The notes beneath the pieces are model-generated. The model saw nothing but the letters and a program-made list of their open reading frames with translations, had not been told where the DNA came from and did no database searches. A program made the position numbers and the translations under genes. 64,000 bases of DNA from Alphaproteobacteria bacterium. Lineage in GTDB: Bacteria > Myxococcota_A > UBA796 > GCA-2862545. This document shows, in pieces, positions 7,451 to 16,677 of this stretch. The stretch's first letter is position 1. Each line of letters opens with the position of its first letter. The stretch spans positions 25,639 through 89,638 of the forward strand of contig JACKER010000029.1 in assembly GCA_020632925.1 (NCBI GenBank), given 5' to 3'.

Positions 7451-9244
7451 ATGTTCCTGACGGTGACCGACATCGCCCCCTCCGTGGAGATGCGCGCGCG
7501 CGTGACGGGGCTCGGTCCGGGTTCGGCCGTCCGGCTCTATGGTGGTGTCCCCGGCGGCCCGACGTGCTCGACGGTCCTGGCCAACGTGTGCCTCGACATG
7601 AACACGCCGCGCCTGCTCGCTGCGGGCACGGCCGACGCCTTCGGGCGGGCGACCCTGGTGGTGACCCTGCCGTCCACGGTCACGATCGGCGAGGACTTCG
7701 TCTTCCAGGCGGTGAACCGCACCGCGCCGAACGTCTGGGCGCCCAGCAACCCGATCCACCGGGTCGCGGCGATGGTGGGCCCGGCGGCGCCTCCGGGCGG
7801 CAACGTGCTCGTGATCATGCTCGACGACGTGGGTGTGGACTCGATCTCCGCCTACGGTCCCGAGGGTGGCGGCCACACGCCCCGCATCGACGCCCTGGCG
7901 GATGGTGGCGTGAGGTTCGACAACGCCTGGGCGATGCCGATCTGCGCCCCGACGCGCGCGGCCATGGTGACCGGCCGGTACCCGCGCCGCACCGGCTACG
8001 GCAGCAACGTCATCCCGCCGGACGGGCTGAACGAGCTCCATACCGACCAGATCACCATCGGCGAGATCGCGCACATCACGCCCTGGTTCGAGTACGAGAC
8101 GGCGCTCATCGGGAAGTGGCACCTCTCGACGGAGAGCAGCCCCTCGGGCCTGCTGGGCCCGAAGTACCAGGGCTTCGACGTGTTCTACGGCACGAGCGGC
8201 AACATCGACCGCAAGTTCTGGATCGGCCCGAACCCACCGTTGGACGCCGGGTATTACCACTGGCAGCGCATCGCGAACAGCATGCGCCTCACGGAGGAGA
8301 CCACCTACGCCACGACGAAGTCCACCGATGACGCGCTGGCCGTGATCGGTGGGATGTCGGAGCCGTGGGTGACGGTGGTGTCGTACAACGCCTCGCACTC
8401 ACCGTGGCAGCCGCCCCCGCCGGCGCTGCACACGCGCGGTCCGCTGGACGTGACGAGCCCGGTGCCCGAGCTGCACCGCGCGATGACCGAGGCGATGGAC
8501 ACCGAGATCGGGCGCCTCCTCGACAACCTCCCGGCTGGCCAACTCGATCGGACCACGGTCATCCTCTTCGGCGACAACGGCACGAAGCAGGAGGCCATCC
8601 TGCCGCCGTACAACCCGAACCGCGGCAAGCGCGAGGTCTACGACGGCGGTGTCCGCGTGCCCTTCGTGGTCTCGGGTCCCAGCGTCTCGCAGCCCGGCTC
8701 GGCCTCCGCGTCGCTCGTGAGCGTGACCGACATCTTCGCGACGGTGGCGGCCATCACCGGCGCACCGACGGCCGACCTGCGCAGCCCGCTCGACGCCCAG
8801 GCCCCGCTCGAGATCGACGGCATCAGCCTGTTGCCCGTGCTCGCGAACCCCACCACCCCCGTGCACGACGTTCTGTACACCGAGCGCTTCGCGCCAGGGG
8901 GCGACGCACCCACGGTCTACGACCGCCGCGCCGTCCGCGACGATCGGTACAAGCTGGTCTACGACGCGATCGACGACCGGGAACAGTTCTTCGAGTACGT
9001 CCCGGGTGCCATCGATGAGGGCCCCGATCTGATCGCGTGCGGGATGATGACGCCGGTGCACCAGGCCGCGAAGGCGATCCTGCGCGCACGGATGGACGCG
9101 ATGGTCCTCGGGATGCCGATGGACACGTCGCCCTACGTCGACGATCTCGACAACTGGCAGCTCGGGGAGCAGCTCTACGACGAGAGCTGCCCCGTGCCGG
9201 CCGCGCCCGACAGCGGGACGACGGGAGACACCGCCATCCCGTGA
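7451..9244 (+). CDS. Sulfatase with N-terminal beta-sandwich domain
   Basis: 597-aa arylsulfatase-family hydrolase. The formylglycine motif is CAPTR followed by MVTGRYPRRTG, with the modified residue at C165. Metal-binding Asp pairs are seen in MLDDVGVD and LFGDNGT. The first ~125 residues are not sulfatase; they look like a small beta-rich domain (LTVTDIAPS... GSAVRLYGG... FVFQAVN) seen at the front of myxobacterial exported proteins. An AGGAGG site lies 4 nt before the ATG at 7451, yet no signal peptide is visible from this start. Substrate unknown. The final residues are Thr/Gly/Asp-rich. Confidence 0.88.
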   Translation: MFLTVTDIAPSVEMRARVTGLGPGSAVRLYGGVPGGPTCSTVLANVCLDMNTPRLLAAGTADAFGRATLVVTLPSTVTIGEDFVFQAVNRTAPNVWAPSNPIHRVAAMVGPAAPPGGNVLVIMLDDVGVDSISAYGPEGGGHTPRIDALADGGVRFDNAWAMPICAPTRAAMVTGRYPRRTGYGSNVIPPDGLNELHTDQITIGEIAHITPWFEYETALIGKWHLSTESSPSGLLGPKYQGFDVFYGTSGNIDRKFWIGPNPPLDAGYYHWQRIANSMRLTEETTYATTKSTDDALAVIGGMSEPWVTVVSYNASHSPWQPPPPALHTRGPLDVTSPVPELHRAMTEAMDTEIGRLLDNLPAGQLDRTTVILFGDNGTKQEAILPPYNPNRGKREVYDGGVRVPFVVSGPSVSQPGSASASLVSVTDIFATVAAITGAPTADLRSPLDAQAPLEIDGISLLPVLANPTTPVHDVLYTERFAPGGDAPTVYDRRAVRDDRYKLVYDAIDDREQFFEYVPGAIDEGPDLIACGMMTPVHQAAKAILRARMDAMVLGMPMDTSPYVDDLDNWQLGEQLYDESCPVPAAPDSGTTGDTAIP

Positions 9245-9251
9245 CCTGCCG

Positions 9252-9998
9252 TCAGCCCGGCGAGGTCGCCTTCGGCAGGTGACCCTCGGACAGGGGGGCG
9301 TCGTCGCGCTCGGGCAGGGTCGGGTCGCAGAACTCGACGTACCAGCCCTTCACGAGCTTCTCGTCCTCGTTCAGCATCTCGGAGAAGTCCGGCAGGTCGG
9401 CGTTGCCCTGGCGCTCGTGCACCACGGGCTGGGCCTGGCCCGAGCGGATGCAGTGCGAGAACTTGCCCTGGCGCGCATCGCTCGAGAGCGACGCGAGCAC
9501 CGCTTCCCGACAGTTGCCCATCTTCTTCCGGTTGCCCTTCTCGCAGATCTCGAGCTGGGCATCGTTGAGGAAGGCCTGCCAGCGGTTCGCGAGCGCGTCC
9601 TCGCGTGCCACGTCGCGCTCGTTGGTGCGCACCGCGAGGTCCTGCTGGGTCTGCTTCAGGTCGGTGAGCAGCCGCTGCTTCTCGACCTCGGCCTGGGCCA
9701 GCGCCTCCTTCGTCGTCGCGAGCTCGGCCTTGAGGCGCTCGAGCTCGGCGCGCTGGGCCTTGCCGGCCTCGGCGCCGCGCGCGATCCGCTCCTCGAGCTC
9801 CCGGACCTGGCCTTCCTTCTCCGCGGCCGTGCGCTCGAGCTGGGCGACCTTGGTCTGCGCCATCCCGAGCTCGTCCTTCGTCTCAGCGAGCTCGGGCGCG
9901 CAGAGGGCCTGGAGCTCGTCCGGCGTCGGATCGCGCAGGACCTCTCGGATCTCCGGTTCCGTCTCGCAACCCACGAGCATGGCGAGCAGCAGGGTCAT
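9252..9998 (-). CDS. Coiled-coil lipoprotein
   Basis: 248-aa predicted lipoprotein: MTLLLAMLVGCE gives a very short signal with the lipobox Cys near residue 11. Residues ~35-130 are heptad-rich (Glu, Leu, Lys, Arg), predicting a long coiled coil. A C-terminal globular part has four Cys (EICEKGN, GNCREA, SHCIRS, EFCDPT) that could form disulfides. GGAGG is 4 nt upstream. Convergent with the sulfatase (7 bp apart). No family recognised. Confidence 0.75.
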   Translation of the reverse strand: MTLLLAMLVGCETEPEIREVLRDPTPDELQALCAPELAETKDELGMAQTKVAQLERTAAEKEGQVRELEERIARGAEAGKAQRAELERLKAELATTKEALAQAEVEKQRLLTDLKQTQQDLAVRTNERDVAREDALANRWQAFLNDAQLEICEKGNRKKMGNCREAVLASLSSDARQGKFSHCIRSGQAQPVVHERQGNADLPDFSEMLNEDEKLVKGWYVEFCDPTLPERDDAPLSEGHLPKATSPG

Positions 9999-10057
9999 GG
10001 GACCTCCAGCCGCGCACTGTACGTCATGGGCGGGCGCACGTCACCTCGCCGGTACCG

Positions 10058-12115
10058 CTACCAGACCTCGCAGGTCGACGCCGGGTGCAGCGGGCGCCCC
10101 TCCTCGCACGAGAAGGTCTCGTGGAACTCGGGGAGGTTGGACAAGGGACCGTTCACGCGGAAACGCGGCGCCGAATGCGGATCGGTCTTCGCCCGCACCT
10201 TCATGTGCTCCTCGGACGCGATCTGACACCAGGACTGCGCGAAGGACACCCAGAACGTCTGCTCGTTGGACAGCCCGGGCAACACCTCGGGCTCGGCGCC
10301 GTTCTCCTCGACCCACTTCCGGTAGGCGCGGAACGCGGTGCGCGAGCCGCCGAGATCGGCGATGTTCTCGCCGAGGGTGAGCTTGCCGTTCAGGTTCACG
10401 CCGGGGAGCACCTCGTAGGCGTCGTACTGCTTCTCGACGCAGGAGGTGGCCTCCTCGAAGCGGGTGACGGCGTCAGGCGCCCACCAGTCGGTCATGCGGC
10501 CGCTGCCGTCGAACTTCCGACCCTCGTCGTCGAAGCCGTGCGAGATCTCGTGGCCCATCACGAGGCCCATGGCGCCGAAGTTCACGGCACGGGGGAACGA
10601 GGACGAGAAGAACGGCGGCTGGAGGATGCCCGCCGGGAACACGATCTCGTTCTGGGAAGGGTTGTAGTAGGCGTTCACCGTCGGCGCGGTCATGAACCAG
10701 GTGTCGGGATCGACCGGCTTCTCGGCCTTGCTCCACCACCAGTCGTGCGTCGCGGCGGCCGCCTTGCGCTGGTTGCCGAAGTGATCGGTGGCGGACAGCT
10801 CGAAGTCGTACTTCCGGAACTCGTTCGGGTACCCGATCTTGTTCGTGATGGCGCGCACCTTCTCGATCGCGCGGGCGCGGGTGTCGTCGTCCATCCAGGA
10901 CAGCGAGGGCAGACCGGCCTCGAAGGAGCCCTCGATGCGCTGGATCATGTCGAGCGCGATGTCCTTGCTGTCGCCCGCGAAGGCCGCATCGATGTACGCC
11001 TGCGAGAGCAGGTCGCCGATCGCGCCATCCGCCTTGTCGACGCAGCGCTTCCAGCGCTCCTCCTGCTCCTGCTGCCCGAAGAGCGTCCGGCCATAGAAGT
11101 CGAACTGCGCGTCCTCGAAGCTCGAGGCCAGGTCGCTCGCGGCGTGCGACAGGACGCGGAACTTCACGTAGGAGCGGAGGACGGCGAGGTCCGTCCCGTC
11201 CACGATCCCCGGCAGCGCCTCGAAGAACGAGGGCGTCATCACGTTGATCTGCGTCAGGTCGGGCTGCCCCGCGTTCTTCAGGTAGGCCGCCCAGTCCAGG
11301 CCCGGGGTCGCCTTCTGCAGCCCGTCGCGATCGAGCTTGTTGTACGTCGCGGTCGCGTCACCGAGCCTCTCGGCCTCCCAGGAGACCTCCGCCAGCTTCG
11401 TCTCGAAGGCCAGGATGTCCGCCGCCTGCTTCTTCGCGGAGGCCTCCTCCACACCCGCCAGGACCAGCATCTTCTCGATGTAGGCCACGTACGCGTCGCG
11501 GACCTCCTGGGTGGCCTCGTCGAGGTAGTAGCTGCGCTCGGGCAGGCCCGTGCCTCCCTGGACCAGGTGCACGATCGCGAGCCCGGGGTTCTTCTGGTCC
11601 GCGTCGATCCACACGTCGAAGAGCACGTCGTCGCCGCCGGCCGACAGCTTGCCCAGCAGGGCCATCAGGTCCTTCTTGCTCTTCAACCCGTCGACGACCT
11701 TCCAGTCCTCCGCGATCGGCTGCATGCCGGCGGCGTCGATGGCGGCCGTGTCGTTGCACGCCTTCCAGAACGCCGCGAGCTTCTCCTGGTCGGGGTCCGC
11801 GGGCGCGGCCGCCACCTTCTCGAGGACCTCGCGGAGCAGGACCTGGTTGCGCTCCTGGATGGTCGAGAAGCCACGCCCGTAGGCGGACTTGTCGGCGGGC
11901 AGCTGGTTCGACGCCATCCAGCCACCGCAGGCGTACTGGTAGAAGTCGTCGCAGGGATCGGCCTGCCGGTCCATCGCGTCCCACATCTCGCGCTGGAAGG
12001 TGCCCTCCGCGGGCGGCGCGGGAGGCGTGGCGGCCTCCGGGGGCGCCTTGGCCCCGCCGGAGCAGGACGCGAGCAGGGTGGCGACGACGACGGTGCGAGC
12101 GGTGTGGTGCAGCAT
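10058..12115 (-). CDS. pepO: M13 (neprilysin-like) zinc metallopeptidase lipoprotein
   Basis: 685-aa peptidase of the M13 family, probably anchored to the outside of a membrane: the signal peptide ends ATLLASCSGG and a Pro/Ala linker follows. The N-terminal part begins with the family pattern DPCDDFYQYACGGW. The zinc site is HEISHGFDDEG, with the third ligand in GENIADLGG. The C-terminus (RFRVNGPLSNLPEFHETFSC, then CEVW) is the standard M13 end. Expected to cleave oligopeptides. Confidence 0.95.
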   Translation of the reverse strand: MLHHTARTVVVATLLASCSGGAKAPPEAATPPAPPAEGTFQREMWDAMDRQADPCDDFYQYACGGWMASNQLPADKSAYGRGFSTIQERNQVLLREVLEKVAAAPADPDQEKLAAFWKACNDTAAIDAAGMQPIAEDWKVVDGLKSKKDLMALLGKLSAGGDDVLFDVWIDADQKNPGLAIVHLVQGGTGLPERSYYLDEATQEVRDAYVAYIEKMLVLAGVEEASAKKQAADILAFETKLAEVSWEAERLGDATATYNKLDRDGLQKATPGLDWAAYLKNAGQPDLTQINVMTPSFFEALPGIVDGTDLAVLRSYVKFRVLSHAASDLASSFEDAQFDFYGRTLFGQQEQEERWKRCVDKADGAIGDLLSQAYIDAAFAGDSKDIALDMIQRIEGSFEAGLPSLSWMDDDTRARAIEKVRAITNKIGYPNEFRKYDFELSATDHFGNQRKAAAATHDWWWSKAEKPVDPDTWFMTAPTVNAYYNPSQNEIVFPAGILQPPFFSSSFPRAVNFGAMGLVMGHEISHGFDDEGRKFDGSGRMTDWWAPDAVTRFEEATSCVEKQYDAYEVLPGVNLNGKLTLGENIADLGGSRTAFRAYRKWVEENGAEPEVLPGLSNEQTFWVSFAQSWCQIASEEHMKVRAKTDPHSAPRFRVNGPLSNLPEFHETFSCEEGRPLHPASTCEVW

Positions 12116-12181
12116 GGCGCGCCGGTTAACACACCCCGTCCGCGACCAGCCCAGCGCCTGAGACGGAAAATGATGGACCCC

Positions 12182-13096
12182 TCAGTCGAGCGGGCCGATC
12201 TCCAGGCGCTCCGGAGGGACGCCGATCCGACGCTGTCCGCGACGGACCTCCACGATCCCCGCGGCTCCCTCGAGACCGGCCGCCGCGAGCTGCCCGCGCG
12301 CCCGATAGATCGCCACGTTGAGGCCGTTCGCGTCGAGCTGCAGCATGCGGAGCAGCTGGTCGCGGTCGATCCACCCCTGCTCGGACGGCGGCTCGTCGCG
12401 GTCCTCGAGGCGTTGGCGGGCGAGGGTGAGCAGGACGTAGCCGTGCTCGCGGGGCTCGAGCGCGGTGGCACGCCCCCGGTGGACGATCGAGAGCTGGACG
12501 TGCTCCTCGTCCCGGCTCACCCCGAACCGCAGCGTCGCCGTGTCCAGCATCGGCCCCGCGTCCGCCGTCGCCGTGCCCTCCACGATCCCGGGCAGGGAGA
12601 GGGTGTACGGCACGCCGCCGACCACGACCGACTCGCCGTCCACCACCGCGCGCCGCTCGTCGCCCGCCTCGAGCACGAAGCGCCCCGCGTGGTCCGCGTA
12701 CACCACCGCCTGGGGATCCTCGGGCGCCGGCAGCGCGAGCAGCCCATCCACCGGCGAGCAGAAGGTCCCGCCGGGATCGCGCGCCACCGGGCCGGGCGCG
12801 CTCGCCTCGAGCAGCAGGAACACCGGCTCGTCCGCGCCGAACGAGATCCGCGCCCCCGCAGCCAGCGGCCAGGACTCGCCCGGGACCAGCCGCGCGCCGT
12901 CGACGAACGTGCCGTTGCGCGACCCGAGATCCCGGATCTCCCAACCCGCGGCGTGGCCTGCCCAGACCAGGGTCGCGTGCTCGCCGCTGACCCGCTTGTC
13001 GGCGAGCACGAGCTGCGCCGTCGACGCCCGACCGACCACGACCCTCGCCGCGAGCGGCACGATCGCGCCGCTCTCCTCGTTCCGCAACATCGCCAT
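12182..13096 (-). CDS. FHA-domain protein with C-terminal winged-helix-like region
   Basis: 304 aa. Residues ~5-95 form a forkhead-associated phosphothreonine-binding domain (GRAS, RVSGEHATL, DLGSRNGTFVDG). The middle section is unassigned. The last ~90 residues (GYVLLTLARQRLED, LNVAIYRARGQL, IVEVRRGQRRIGV) resemble the winged-helix DNA-binding fold of OmpR/SARP-type effector domains. It is divergent from the Ser/Thr kinase 56 bp away, so it is a natural candidate for that kinase's phospho-dependent partner (inference). No DNA target is evident. Confidence 0.8.
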   Translation of the reverse strand: MAMLRNEESGAIVPLAARVVVGRASTAQLVLADKRVSGEHATLVWAGHAAGWEIRDLGSRNGTFVDGARLVPGESWPLAAGARISFGADEPVFLLLEASAPGPVARDPGGTFCSPVDGLLALPAPEDPQAVVYADHAGRFVLEAGDERRAVVDGESVVVGGVPYTLSLPGIVEGTATADAGPMLDTATLRFGVSRDEEHVQLSIVHRGRATALEPREHGYVLLTLARQRLEDRDEPPSEQGWIDRDQLLRMLQLDANGLNVAIYRARGQLAAAGLEGAAGIVEVRRGQRRIGVPPERLEIGPLD

Positions 13097-13152
13097 GGGC
13101 GGAGTGTACCAGCGAATCGGCTCGCCCCGCCCGGCCGGCGTATCCTCCGCCG

Positions 13153-15321
13153 ATGCGCCCCACCGACCTCCTCCCGCCCGACGTGGCGACCGCGCTCGAG
13201 GACGAGCTGCCGGCGTCCGCGAGCGGGGCCCGCGTGGCGGAGTGGCTCGCGGAGGCCCACCGCATGGGCCGGATCGGCACCTCGCAGCTCTGCGAGGCGG
13301 TGGGAGCGCTCGAGGTCGAGCTCCCCGAGGGCGTGGGGACCGACGATCCTGTCGTGCTCGCGCTGATCGGCCGCGGCGCCATGGGGGAGGTCCACCTCGC
13401 CCGCGACGACCGGCTCGCGCGGCACGTGGCGATCAAGCGCGTCACGCTCGGCGGGAGCAGCGGCCCGCTCCGCGCGCAGTTCACGGCCGAGGCCCGCATC
13501 CTGGCCCAGCTCGATCACCCCTCGATCCCCCCGATCTACGACGTGGAGAGCGGCCCCGAGGGCATCGAGGCCTACAGCATGAAGCTCGTCCGCGGCCGCA
13601 CGCTGGACCAGCTGCTGGACGAGGCGCGCGAGGCTCGCCAGCGCGGCGAGCGACTCGACGAGGACCACGATCTGGCCGCCCGGCTCGATGTCTTCGTGAA
13701 GGTCTGCGACGCCGTCCACTACGCCCACACCCGCGGCGTGCTCCACCGGGACCTGAAGCCCGCGAACATCATGGTCGGCACGCACGGCGAGGTGCTCGTG
13801 CTCGACTGGGGCATCGCGCACCTCATCGGCGAGGGCCGTCAGCAGGCGGTGACCGGTCCCGCGTCCTCCAGCGACGCGACCGTGATGGGGAAGGCGACCG
13901 GGACCCCCGCCTACATGTCGCCCGAGCAGGCCAACGGCGCGCTCGGCTCGCTCGACGCCCGGTCCGACGAGTACGCGCTCGGCCTGCTCCTGCACGAGCT
14001 GATCTCGCTCGAGCGGGCCGTCAGCGGGGTGACCGAGATCGCGCTGGAGCGAGCGTCCCGGGGCGAGCGCGATCCGCTCCGCCACGCGTTCGGTGACGCG
14101 GTCCCGCGGGAGCTCGTCGCCATCGTACGCAAGGCCACGCGCCTCGACCGCCGATCCCGCTACCCGACGGTCGACGCGATGGCCGAGGACGTGCGCCGCT
14201 TCCTCCGCGACGAGCCGATCCTCGCGGAGCCCGACGGCGCCTGGCAGGGCGCGAAGCGCTGGGTCGGGCGGCACCGTGCGGCCACGCTCGCGCTCCTGCT
14301 CTCGGCGATGCTCGCCATCGTGCTCACGCTCGGCCTCGCGACGGTCGCGACGGGCTCGGTCGTGGGGCTCGTGTGGTGGCGGGCAGCGGTCCACCAGGAG
14401 GCGCTGGCGGCCGTGGTGGCCTCGGTCTCGTCCCACGCCCGCCGGATCGACGCGACCTTCCAGGGGTACCAGGGGCTGCTCACCGGCCTCGCCTTCGCGG
14501 CGGAGACCGGCCTGCGCGATCACCCGCCCGCCGACGTCGCCGTGGTCCACCCGGACGAGCTCGTGCCCACGGGCGCGGTCGTCGTCGCCCCCGGGTACGA
14601 CGGCACCGAGATCAGCACGCAGCACGCGGTGGTGTGGATCTCGCCGGGCGTGTCGCCCGCGTCCGTCGAAGAGCCCGCCCGCCAGCTCGCCGCGCTGCAG
14701 CCGGAGCTCATGCGCGTGGTCTACGGCTCCGCGCCGACCGACCTGCCGACGGAGGCGGAGCGCGCGTCGCGCGTCGTGGAGTCCGGGCTGCCCGTGGTCT
14801 GGGCCTACGTCGTCCACCGGGACGGGCTGATGGTCGTGTGGCCCGGCGCCCCGGACTACCCGGCGGACTACGAGCCCCGCGACCAGGAGTGGTACGCCTC
14901 GGCGCAGGGTCGACGGCGGCCCCAGTGGGATCCGGCGAGCCGCGATCCCAGCGACACCGAGGACGTGGGGCTGCTCGTGACCGCCAGCGTGGGGGTCTGG
15001 GACGGCGACGACCAGATCGGGGTCGCGGCGCTCGACGTCGCCATCGACCACGTGCTCGACGAGCTGCTCGCGCCGCCCGGCGTCCAGGGCGACGTGGACA
15101 CCTGGCTCGTCGACGACGCGGGACGCACGATCGCCACCTCCGTGGCCCGCGACGCCGAACCCCCGCCCTTCCCCTACCCCGACGTGCTCGCCACGGTGCG
15201 CTCGGGCCGCGAGGCGGGCACCCAGGAGCGCGGCGGCCGCGTGGTCGCGTGGGCCCGGCTCGACGCACTGCGCTGGACCTACGTGGTGGTCGGTCCGCTG
15301 GCGGCGCTGTCCGGGGGTTAG
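13153..15321 (+). CDS. Transmembrane Ser/Thr protein kinase with extracytoplasmic Cache-like sensor
   Basis: 722 aa. The cytoplasmic kinase domain covers ~65-350: glycine loop IGRGAMGEVHLA, VAIKRV Lys, catalytic HRDLKPANIM near residue 198, DWG in place of DFG (usual for this bacterial kinase group), and GTPAYMSPEQ. A membrane helix lies at ~376-409. The remaining ~310 residues outside look like a double Cache/PDC sensor (WAYVVHRDGLMVVWPG, YEPRDQEWYASA, GVAALDVAIDHVL). Kinases with this tail fuse chemoreceptor-type ligand sensing to Ser/Thr phosphorylation. The FHA protein is divergent next door. Confidence 0.88.
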   Translation: MRPTDLLPPDVATALEDELPASASGARVAEWLAEAHRMGRIGTSQLCEAVGALEVELPEGVGTDDPVVLALIGRGAMGEVHLARDDRLARHVAIKRVTLGGSSGPLRAQFTAEARILAQLDHPSIPPIYDVESGPEGIEAYSMKLVRGRTLDQLLDEAREARQRGERLDEDHDLAARLDVFVKVCDAVHYAHTRGVLHRDLKPANIMVGTHGEVLVLDWGIAHLIGEGRQQAVTGPASSSDATVMGKATGTPAYMSPEQANGALGSLDARSDEYALGLLLHELISLERAVSGVTEIALERASRGERDPLRHAFGDAVPRELVAIVRKATRLDRRSRYPTVDAMAEDVRRFLRDEPILAEPDGAWQGAKRWVGRHRAATLALLLSAMLAIVLTLGLATVATGSVVGLVWWRAAVHQEALAAVVASVSSHARRIDATFQGYQGLLTGLAFAAETGLRDHPPADVAVVHPDELVPTGAVVVAPGYDGTEISTQHAVVWISPGVSPASVEEPARQLAALQPELMRVVYGSAPTDLPTEAERASRVVESGLPVVWAYVVHRDGLMVVWPGAPDYPADYEPRDQEWYASAQGRRRPQWDPASRDPSDTEDVGLLVTASVGVWDGDDQIGVAALDVAIDHVLDELLAPPGVQGDVDTWLVDDAGRTIATSVARDAEPPPFPYPDVLATVRSGREAGTQERGGRVVAWARLDALRWTYVVVGPLAALSGG

Positions 15322-15341
15322 GGGGACGCCCGGAGGACGAC

Positions 15342-16454
15342 GTGCACATCAGCGCCCGGTTCGACGCAGGCAACATCGAGGTCGTGGACGCCACCGATCC
15401 GAGCGACGTGAAGCTCCGGATCCGGGACGACGTGGGCGGGGAGCACAAGCAGTGGTTCTGCTTCCGCGCCTCGGGCATCGGCGAGGTCCCGTGCACGTTC
15501 CACATCACGAACGCCGGCACCTGCTCGTACCCGGTGGCCTGGAAGGGGTACCACGTGGCGGCGAGCGTCGACCGCCAGACCTGGTTCCGCGTCCCCACGA
15601 GCTACGAGGGCGGCACGCTGACCTTCCGCCACACGCCCGCGGCGGACACCGTCTGGTACGCGTACTTCGCGCCCTACTCCCAGGAGCGGCACCACGATCT
15701 GGTCGCTGGCTGCGTGGACGCCGGCGCCCGCCACGAGGTGCTCGGCCAGACCCTGGACGGCGCGGACCTCGACCTGCTGACGCTCGGCGAGGGCCCCGTC
15801 CCGGTGTGGATCATCGCCCGCCAGCACCCCGGCGAGACCATGGCCGAGTGGTGGATGGAGGGGCTGCTCGAGCGGCTGCTCGACGCCGACGACGCGCTCG
15901 CGCGCGCCCTGCTGTCCAAGGCCACCTTCTACCTCGTCCCCAACATGAACCCGGACGGGAGCGCGCGCGGCCACCTGCGGACCAACGCCGTGGGCGCGAA
16001 CCTCAACCGCGAGTGGCACGCGCCGACGATGGAGCGGGCCCCCGAGGTGAAGCTCGTGCGCGACCGCATGGACGCCACCGGCGTGAAGCTCTGCCTCGAC
16101 ATCCACGGCGACGAGGAGCTGCCCTACGTCTTCATCAGCGGGCCCGAGGGCGTGCCCTCCTGGAACGAGGCGCGCGAGGCGGTGCGCCTGCGCTTCGAGC
16201 AGGTCTACGAGCAGGTCGACCCCGACTTCCAGCGGGTCCACGGCTATGGCCGCAGCGAGCCGGGCACGGCCAACATGACCATGTGCAGCAACCAGGTCGC
16301 CGAGCGCTACGACGCGCTGGCGCTCACGCTCGAGATGCCGTTCAAGGACAACGCGAACGCGCCGGACGAGGCGCACGGCTGGTCGCCGGAGCGGAGCCGC
16401 CTGCTCGGCGCGGCGGTGCTCCTCCCCATCGCGACCGTGCTCGCCGAGCTCTGA
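15342..16454 (+). CDS. M14 zinc carboxypeptidase, cytosolic-carboxypeptidase-like
   Basis: 370 aa. The N-terminal beta-rich domain (~1-130) is followed by an M14 catalytic domain. Visible zinc ligands are H162 and E165 (RQHPGET) and H255 (DIHGDE); the catalytic Glu is E331 (LEMPFKDNAN). NMNPDGSARGHLRTNA and GANLNREW are the substrate-binding signature. The N-domain plus M14 order is that of cytosolic carboxypeptidases, which in eukaryotes remove C-terminal Glu from tubulin; the bacterial substrate is unknown. The GTG start has GGAGG 5 nt upstream. No signal peptide, so cytoplasmic. Confidence 0.88.
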   Translation: MHISARFDAGNIEVVDATDPSDVKLRIRDDVGGEHKQWFCFRASGIGEVPCTFHITNAGTCSYPVAWKGYHVAASVDRQTWFRVPTSYEGGTLTFRHTPAADTVWYAYFAPYSQERHHDLVAGCVDAGARHEVLGQTLDGADLDLLTLGEGPVPVWIIARQHPGETMAEWWMEGLLERLLDADDALARALLSKATFYLVPNMNPDGSARGHLRTNAVGANLNREWHAPTMERAPEVKLVRDRMDATGVKLCLDIHGDEELPYVFISGPEGVPSWNEAREAVRLRFEQVYEQVDPDFQRVHGYGRSEPGTANMTMCSNQVAERYDALALTLEMPFKDNANAPDEAHGWSPERSRLLGAAVLLPIATVLAEL

Positions 16455-16468
16455 GCCCCTGAGCACGA

Positions 16469-16503
16469 CGAGCTGCGAGCGACGGTGAGGTCGCTGCAGC
16501 TCG
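16469..16503. terminator. Bidirectional hairpin between convergent genes
   Basis: CGAGCTGC...GCAGCTCG arms extended by GAGCGAC/GTCGCT with a one-base bulge and a ~6-nt loop. It lies between the stop of the M14 peptidase gene (plus) and the stop of the 46-aa membrane protein gene (minus), the expected place for a shared terminator. No U-tract on either side. Confidence 0.5.
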
Positions 16504-16524
16504 AGTGTCCCTCGGGGAACCGAC

Positions 16525-16665
16525 TCAGCCGGAGATGAGGAAGAACGTCCCCGCGACGAAAGCCACCACGCCGATCATCGTGATGGCGAAGATGTTGCGG
16601 GCCAGCAGCTCGGAGTGGTCCTCCTCGCGCGCGATCTCGTGTGCCTGACGGCCATGGTTCGACAT
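16525..16665 (-). CDS. 46-aa single-pass membrane protein
   Basis: Very small gene. The product starts MSNHGRQAHEIAREEDHSEL, then carries one hydrophobic helix (NIFAITMIGVVAFVAGTFF) ending LISG. GGAGG is 5 nt before the ATG and the codons are GC3-rich. The charged, His-containing N-terminus plus one C-terminal helix is typical of small accessory subunits of membrane complexes, but no family is recognised. It lies 12 bp downstream of another small minus-strand gene, probably the same transcript. Confidence 0.7.
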   Translation of the reverse strand: MSNHGRQAHEIAREEDHSELLARNIFAITMIGVVAFVAGTFFLISG

Positions 16666-16677
16666 GGTGTCCTCCGA

